DNA of 64,000 bases, from contig CM049306.1 in assembly GCA_026874595.1 (NCBI GenBank), forward strand, positions 6,590,019 to 6,654,018, in the 5' to 3' direction. The position numbers and the translations under genes are program-made. The stretch is from Sipunculus nudus (lineage: Eukaryota; Annelida; Sipuncula; Golfingiida; Sipunculidae). The notes below the pieces were generated by a model. It ran no database searches. It had not been told where the DNA came from and saw nothing but the letters and a program-made list of their open reading frames with translations. Shown piece by piece: positions 39,901 to 48,900 of the stretch (position 1 is its first letter; each line of letters begins with the position of its first letter).

Positions 39901-42900
39901 GATCAGTCAAACGGTTACCGAGATATGAGCTTGGATGTCTGCAGCGTAAATGTGAATGTAGGTGGCGCCACCTGTCATAAAATCAGAAAAGCTATCCAGG
40001 ATGTGTACGCATGCCGAATTTCAGGTGAATTAGTCAAGTCACTGCAGAGATGAGTGATTTTAACCCATGGCAGACGAACAGATGGACACTGTGCAAACAT
40101 GGTTGCAGGTGGCGCCACCATTGTTTGTGTATGTTATAAAGCTCTCCAAGGGCTACATTTGTGCAAAAAAATTTTCCTGATCGGTCAAACGGTTCCAGAG
40201 ATATGAGCTTGGATGTCTGCAGCGTAAACGTGAATGTAGGTGGCGCCACCTGTCATAAAATCAGAAAAGCTATCCAGGATGTTTACGCATGCCGAATTTC
40301 AGGTGAATTAGTCTAGTCACTGCAGAGATATGAGTGATTTTAACCCAAGGCAGACGAACAGATGGACACTGTGCAAACATGGTTGCAGGTGGCGCCACCA
40401 TTTTTTGTGTATGTTATAAAGCTCTCCAAGGGCTACATTTGTGTAAAAAAATTTTCCTGATCGGTCAAACGGTTCCCGAGATATGTGGGTTTATGTGTGG
40501 AAACAGACGCACAAACGGACGCAGAGCGCAGAGGAAAGGTCAGAGGTCAAAACAAAATCGGGGCGCAGCAGTTCACATGTGACCCGAACATAATCCCGGG
40601 TTTCGTAAAATTCCGCCCAGCGGTTACAGAGGAGTTCTCCGGACACCTACGCGGCGGCGGCGGCGGCAGAGGCGGCGTGCAGCTGAAAACATAGTATCCG
40701 CAAAACTCTGTTTTGGCGGATACAATTACATAATACTGACATCATTTCTGGCATGTGCATAGAGAATGTATAGAAATATATGTATATTATATATGATTAA
40801 AGTCAGATCAGTGGCTTTGATATTAGGCAGTCTTGAAGTGTAACAATGGGTTTTTAATGGAAAAATGAAGTTTATGAAGTTTATCCTTAATTTCTCAAAG
40901 GAATTAAGTCCTGGTGACTAAATTCTTGGCATGGTACGAGATTTTGGAGACATCTAACTGTATGCCAAATTTTAGGAACTGAGAGCTGGCCTGGGAAGCT
41001 AGAGAGCCAAGCTTTAGCAAACTGTATAACACTAGCTTGATGTAAACAATACTTTACATGGTGCTTGAAAAAAATCTACAGTTTTTGATCAACTGGTTTC
41101 AAATTTCAGATGTTAACAGATGAAATGCTAATGAAAACATGCTGTGAAAACTGAATCCACAGCAGTTACAGAAAAAAAATGTGCCATGGTCAAATCTGGG
41201 ATGATTTCATATTTATGCTAACAACTTATAAATCTGAAAAATTCAGATCTAATTTTGGGTATACAATTGAATCTTGATTAAATATAGTTACATACCTGAA
41301 AACCAGATGTGTCGGAAGGACACGAATGCCCCCGCCTGGGGCAAATAAGAAACATTTGTTAAATTTTGTAAAATTTTTAAGTTCAGGAAGTGTTGTATGG
41401 TCCAAAGTAGGTCAACAAGGGCAAAATGCAAACTCGATCTGTAAAGGGTCATTATCAAGCAACACACCAAAAATCAGGCCAGTATCTGCAGGCATTGTGA
41501 AAAAAAGTCCATATATGTGCATTTTTCATGAAAATTTCTGTCTTTCATGATATTTTCTATGTTCAGGATCTGTCATATGGTGAAAAATAGGTTAACTGGG
41601 ACGAAACGCGAACTCGATCGGTAAGTGGTCATTATGCGGCCACAGACCAAACATTAGGCCAGTATCTGTAAGCATTGCATTGCGAAACTAGAATATTAGC
41701 AAAAGATGATAATCATTTATAAATTTAAATTGGAGAGGTATATACCATGCTTCATAACAATCCACCAAATGCTTCCTGAGAAATAAGCTCCTAAGTTTTT
41801 TTCTATACTAAGCTTTGTGAACTTGAAAAGTAGGTCAAGATCACCCATCTTTGAACTTGACCAAGATTTTGTAAATATAATGCAATAGCACTGAAGAAAT
41901 GAAGTTCCTGTGTTGAATACCTTTGGAGATATCCTAAACAAAAGGCCAAAATTGAAAAAATCCGATAAAATATCATTAAAAAATCAGAAATTGCAGGTGG
42001 CGCCACCAAAATTGTGCAGCATATACAGACCATCAGTCCCAATGATCATAGTAAGTTTTGTGAAAATCCACACAATGGTTCCTGAGATATAAACTTCTGA
42101 GTGTTTTTCTATAATCAGCTCTAAAATGTAGAAAAATGGGTCAAGGTCACCCATCTTCGAACTTGACCGAGATTTTATCGATATACATCTTCACTGATGA
42201 AATAAAATTCCAACGGTGAATCCTTTTAGAGATATCCCGCTCACAAGGTAAAAGTTAACAGACGCGGAACGGACGGACAGCGGACAGACACCGGACAGAC
42301 AGATGGACAGAGGGACAGCTTGGGTGACGACAATAGCCCATCAGCCTATGAGCTGAGGGCTAAAAACAGCTGTACATGTGTATTTGTCATGAAAATTTCT
42401 ATTTTTCATGAATTTTTCTAAGTTTAGGAGCCGTAAAACGGTCAAAAGTAGGTCAACTGGGACGAAACTTGAACTCAATCTGTAACTGGTCATTATCTGC
42501 CCATACACCAAAAATCAGGCCAATATCTGCAGCCATTGTGAAAAAAAGTCTGTACATGTGTATTTGTCATGAAAATTTCTATTTTTCATGAAATTTTCTA
42601 AGTTTAGGAGCTGTAAAACGGTCAAAAGTAGGTCAACCAGGACGAAACGCAAACTCGATCCGTAACTGGTCATTATCTGCCCACACACCCTTAAAATCAG
42701 GCCAATATCTGCAGCCATTGCGAAAAAAAGTCCGTACAACTGTTTGATTTCGGAATGACGGAATGACAGAATGACGGACATGGGTAAAACTATATGCCCC
42801 GGCCACTTTGTGGCGGGGGCATAAAAAGTCTACGGGAGTAAATATATTTCCTGAATTTTTACAAAGTGCATTATGCTCGGGCCCATAACTTCAGGAATTT

Positions 42901-45900
42901 ATAAAATATTGAACTAATTTCTGGTATGTACATAGGAAATATATAGAGGATTTAATATATTAAAAATGATCCATATCAGGTAAGTGATTTTGATATTAAG
43001 CAGTCTTGAAGTGCAACAATGGGTTTTTAATGGAAAACGGAGGTTTTTCCTAAATATTTTGAAGTAACAAAGTCCGATTGACCCAATTTTTGGTATGGTA
43101 CATGATTTTGGGGACATCCAATAGTATGCCAAATTTCAGATTCGTAGGTCCAATGGTTTCAAAAAGTGCCAGTTTAACGGAAGGACAGGCGGACGGACGG
43201 ACGGACAGCCAACGGACAAAGGACCACGACTATAGCTCAGATGACTTATAGACTTATAGCTGAGCTAAAAATACAGATGGTGCCACCAGTCTGCAGAAAC
43301 TAATAACCACTCAATTATCAATATGCATACGAAGAATCATGGCAATCAATACATAAGTTATTCAGATACTGGAGCTTTGTATTAAATTTTTAATTATTCC
43401 AGGGAGGGGGGCACTTACAGTCATCTGAGCTAAAAAGCTGACTTAAAATCACCTGCTAAAATGAAGAAGGCAAGACAGAATGAGAGAAAGACCAAACTAG
43501 GAGAAAGGAAACAGTACTTGAAGAGGTGTTTTAACATCAACTTGAACAGACTGCTGTTGGAGCAGTGTTGTACAGTGTTGTAACAGCGCTTTACCTACAG
43601 GCGTACTTCCTATATCGTAAGCGCTGTTTGTTTTGACCTCGTATCCTGAATTGCTACACCAAAGGGGAGCACTGTATTTTGGTCCAATTAGATGAGACCC
43701 TGAGCTAGAAGACAAAATGGCTTTCCAGCCAAGCAAGGAATACACCGAGCTTGTTAATTACGTTTTGAGTGACAGCTCGTTGCCCCGGCAACCTTTTGAA
43801 CAGGCCATGTGCAGGCTCAGAGAGAATGGCCCCACGCGTGGTTTTCACAGATCCTTTTGAACATAGGATGCCCAGCTGGTGAGCTATAATTCAAACGAAA
43901 TGAAACAACATGCAGAATGCAGAGGGAGCAATTAAAATATGAATTAATTTACTAAGAGTATGCATAAAACTGTCATCAAGAGCGGCACTTGAAGCGCAGC
44001 TCTTGGCGAAGCCATGATGCTTGTCAATTGTTTGTTTACTGGCATTTCCTTGGCTGCTAGTCACATCGGCAGTTTTCAGCAGACAGACTACCCCAGGTGT
44101 CTAAGTGCATCATAAATGGTCAATGCAGGCAGGGGGAAATAAGTAGCTTCTTTAGAAGTGCATGATTTCCACTGCCTCAGGAGTGTAGCAGTGGTGTAAT
44201 GGTTAAGGTGCCATGCCCATGATGGAGATGTCGTGAGTTGGAATCCTGGTCAGACCCCCGCTGTGCCAAGACCCTCGGGCAAGCTAGGTCCCAACCGCAA
44301 GTGTCCCCCTGTCCACCCAGCAGCAGAAATGGGTACCAGTAAACACTTTGAAAGTAAACTGCAATGGACTTAAGTGTCCCATCCAAGAGGAGTTTAACTC
44401 CTAAATCGCTTCATACTACATAAACCAGGAATAGCTGTGCCCTGATGAGCCAGTAGGCTCAGGTGCAAATTCCAAACAGACTTTACCTACCTTTACCAGA
44501 CTGCTGCAGTCTTGTATGCATATTTTCTTTTGTATGATATGGTAGAGTATTTAAACATGATATAACTACAGTGATCCTACAGTCAAGGCTTTAGTTACTG
44601 TAGGTCAATATGGTATTTTACATGCAGAAGATATGTAATCAGCATCTCAGAAACTATAACTTTTTTATCATACATGCCAGTACAATAGAATGGTAGAGCT
44701 ACACTTAAATGTTTTTTAAGAATTACTCCATGTTCCATTTACACAGCTTGTGCAGGTCATCATCTACTACCTACCTGTTAAGTTTACACAGCTTGTGCAG
44801 GTTGTCATCTACTACCTACCTGTTGAGTTTACACAGCTTGTGCAGGTCATCATCTACTAGCTACCTGTTGAGTTTACACAGCTTCTGCAGGTCGTCATCT
44901 ACTACCTACCTGTTGAGTTTACACAGCTTGTGCAAGTCATCATCTACTACCTACCTGTTGAGTTTACACAGCTTCTGCAGGTCGTCATCTACTACCTACC
45001 TGTTGAGTTTACACAGCTTGTGCAAGTCATCATCTACTACCTACCTGTTGAGTTTACACAGCTTGTGCAGGTCGTCATCTACTACCTACCTGTTGAGTTT
45101 ACACAGCTTGTGCAGGTCGTCATCTACTACCTACCTGTTGAGTTTACACAGCTTGTGCAGGTCGTCATCTACTACCTACCTGTTGAGTTTACACAGCTTA
45201 TGTAAGTCGTCATCTACTACCTACCTGTTGAGTTTACACAGCTTGTGCAGGTCGTCATCTACAACCTACCTGTTGCGTATACACAGCTTCTGCAGGTCGT
45301 CATCTACAACCTACCTGTTGAGTATACACAGCTTCTGCAGGTCGTCATCTACAACCTACCTGTTGAGTATACACAGCTTATGTAAGTCATCATCTACTAC
45401 CTACCTGTTGAGTTTACACAGCTTATGTAAGTCCTCATCTACTATGTACCTGTTGAGTTTACACAGCTTATGTAAGTCATCCATCAGCAGCATTGCCTGG
45501 TCCTCCTGTTCCTCGATGATGCACCAGTTCATTAGCTCCTGTATCAGCTCCTTGTCCAGGCTGGTCAAGCCTTCCTGCAGCTTAACCTGATGAAACAACT
45601 GGAGAGCTCTGTGAACAGACCACATATTACATATTACATACAGTTTTTCACACTTGACAAGCCAGGTTCTGGTGAATGGAATAGCATATCAGTAATCTTT
45701 TTAACACAGGAAAAAGAATTTTTAATAAATAATTGAAAACTCAAGTTAAGTTAAAACAAAATTTCAACATTTTAAGTTTCACATTAATTTTATTTTATCA
45801 TTCTATAGTCAACAAAGAAAACATTTTTCAATGGATCTATTACTGCTAGATCCTTCCATAATACTGAAGTGTTAACAAAATTGCATATGTATATATTTGT

Positions 45901-48900
45901 GCAAGGCAAAGCCATTAAGAGGTAAAAAAAGAGTATCAGCAGAAAAAAAGAAAACATATTGAAATACTGAAAACAGTTCTAAGCTTCACAAAAAATGTTC
46001 TTATCAAGTCTAAAGTACTCTACTAAAAAGAGTACACAATGTACTTGACACAGAGCACTTTCTTTTTATCATGGACAAGTGCAATATCTTATTCTTTTCT
46101 GGTAATGAATTTTGCATCTAAAAATATGTTTCACATAATATGAGACTGTTCCCTTGTTACTGTAAGTGAATAATATATAAATTGAACAGAGATATTGAGA
46201 ATGTATAGGTTTTGGAGAGGGCTGATTTTAGAGCAAAAACAATGTTATGATACTGTAAAAACTCTGACCTTGACAGTTGTCCCATTTTGCAGTACCTCCT
46301 GATTTTCTCTGTCTGCTGAAACAATGGACCAGGTTTATCTGGGGAGGTGTTTGTGGTCTTCTTGCGAGGTGAGTGGTCACTGTCCTTCCTGCAGAACGTC
46401 TTCCACTTGTTTCTCATGTTTACAAATCTTCCCAGTGATTCATGTGGCTGAGTTCCAGTCCGGCTGTCGTGGGCAGGATGTGCTACATTGTTACAAGACA
46501 CAGGATGACACGCCTCACTTTGTCGGTCAGAGGAAGACATGGCAAGAGGTTCTGCCCCAAACCCTGCTGTGCTGTACATGGGACTTGTTTGTGCTCCTGG
46601 AAAGCTAGTACTAATAACACTGACTGAATGGCATTGAGAAGTACCACTGGTGAGAGTAGGTAGAGAAATGTTATTATAAAAAGACACTGAAGGACCAGCC
46701 TCAGCATTTTCAGCATGGCCCACTATATTTTCCTCAGGATAGAACACTCCTGGCAGTTCAGGAGGAGTTGATGGGCCTCTCAAGTGAAATTGGGGTTTGT
46801 CACCTACAGCAGAAGATGCTGATACATTAGTGTTTGAAAATGGCATTATCTGATTGGCTCCAGCAATACTACCATGGCTTTCTCCTGCCATCTCAGGATA
46901 ACAGGCTTCGGGCTGTTCCTGAGGAGGAGATGAGGTGACCTCTGTACGGGGAAATAACACTGATCTATCTAACACTGGGCTTGTCATCTGGTTCTCATGG
47001 ATGCTCTTGATTCCATTAATTCCATAGGTGTGTGCATCTGACTGAATTCCATTTGGCTTACTTTTAAATGTCTCTGGCAATGATTTTCCAGCATGTCCAC
47101 CAGTGACTATGGTGCTATCTGGATTAATGTCCAGCAGCCTGCTTCCTGTTTTGACTGGAATAGGAAACAGTGGTTCTGAGCACTCACCGTCAACCTTTTT
47201 CCGCTGTCTGGCATAACGTTCTGGAGTTGGCACTTGTATATCAAGAAGACTAGGAGGTCGATGCCTCAGTGGCTCCATCTGTGGGTACATGGAAGTTTTT
47301 GGAGACTGAAATGTATCAAATGAATTTGGATTGCATGTTGGTACTTCTGCTACCTGTTCTGACCAGTTTTTCACAGTCTTCCTCTGATCATGGTTGTACA
47401 GGGGACCACATCCTGTTTGATAGGGTTGAGTTTGGTTTGGTAATGGGGGTAATTCCTGCCCTATGGGGTTATGTGTGTTCACTATGTAGCCAGGAGAATA
47501 TATTTTCAGTGGTGGTGAGGATTCTGGTGATGTTGGTACATGCCTCTTTCTATTCTCTGTCAGGGAAATTTGACGGGGTCTGGAAATAAGACAAATTCTG
47601 ATAGGCATTTAACTATTAAGCCTGGGTGACAATCAATCAAAGTTGCTTACTAGTAATTTGAACCCCAACCACTCCAACCCCCACTTGTGTCAGAACCATA
47701 TGATCCTTCCCAAACTATCAAATTAAAATGAAGTCTATTATAGTGTCAAATCTTGGATGCCTCATAGATTTTTGTCAGTCCTTTTACTTCCACTTTATGG
47801 AAACAGGTGGAGAGGAGATAAAACTGGATCAGAATATATTGTTATTGACTGTAAAATGAAGACTTGAGAGGAAATCAGTGAAGAAATGCCTCCATGATAT
47901 GGATAACTTATGAATGCATGGACCCTAGTTGCCCTGAGCAATTGCATTGTGAGCTGAATGGGACATCTGGTGGCATAAATTAGCAACAGGGTTTAATTTA
48001 AAAAACCAACTGAGAACCCCAAAAACAAATTTCTTTGACTCACAATATTATGATACTTTATACAGACAACTGATTTCAATACACAATGAAATAAACATAC
48101 CAGTAGGCTATGGCAATTTTATTTTGCACTTTCAATCTTTCTCAGGTTAAACAAATGATTTATCTCTTAACAGTTCTCATGATTTGAATCAAACAGTGAC
48201 AAAGCTTTAACAAAACACTGAGAAACAGAGCCTGACCTACCCCTGGCTGTCATGTGTGGCATCCAGACCATCATCAGCCTCAAGTATTGATAAAACATCA
48301 TCCAATTCAACAGATTTATGGCTGAATGAATCCTCCTCCTGCTCTTGAAAATCATCCTGGTCACTGCAGCCAAGCAGGTCTCTGTCCAGGTCACACTCTT
48401 CTGAAGAACTTGGCTGTGATTGGTTCTCAAAATGTACTGCTCCCTCTAAACCCACACACTCATTTAAAATACCACACAAAGCATCCTTTTCCAGTCCCAC
48501 ATTCTCAACTTCCTGCTGCTGAAGCACAGTTTCAACATCTTCTGGTGACAGGTAAATGACATCCTTAGTGTTGGAGGATGTGAATTCATTCTGGATGTTG
48601 AGTGATGCAGTATAACCATGGATCTCAGGTGATGTGCATATTTGATGGTTAAGGTTTTCATCTTCTTCACCAGCTGTGTCTGTATCCCTGGAAATAGTTT
48701 TGTTAGGAGAGAGTTTACTACAGTCATCATCCCCCTCTCCAGGTACAGGATCATCATTCTGCTTCAGATAGTTATCACTCTGCATCACTTCATCAGCAGC
48801 CACTACATTTTGTGAACATTTCCATGAAATTACAACTTGAGAAGATGAGACTCTCTGTGTGTTTTCTTCTTCTTTTTCATCCTCCACTCCTGGATGCTCA

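Larger units (their letters stand above)
37637..43266 (+). mobile_element. Family D element containing A3 and C
   Basis: Left end ACAAGGGACCCATGGGTCAC and GCTCAGCTG at 37637, repeated in shortened form at 37683. The right end at 43266 follows a GGACAGGCGGACGGACGGAC tail and a partly duplicated hairpin (ATGACTTATAGACTTATAGC). D interior on both sides of the A and C insertions aligns with 23710-24464 and 54630-56047. Confidence 0.6.
33209..43431 (+). mobile_element. Possible outer family D element enclosing several insertions
   Basis: A weak left end (GGGCCATGACGCTCAGCTGA) lies near 33209. A D-type right end (ACTTACAGTCATCTGAGCT) ends at 43431. D-specific interior (TGTGCCCTATTAACAG, TTCATTTGAAGGTCTC) occurs on both sides of the E element at 33706. 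The pairing of these two ends is uncertain, because two more D left ends (37637, 37683) and one more right end (43266) lie between them. Confidence 0.3.

Noticed and set aside
44709-45590. 293-codon plus-strand frame of repeated LLSLHSLCRSSSTTY
   Set aside because: It is the antisense of the 45-bp minisatellite; the frame is open only because the period is a multiple of three.
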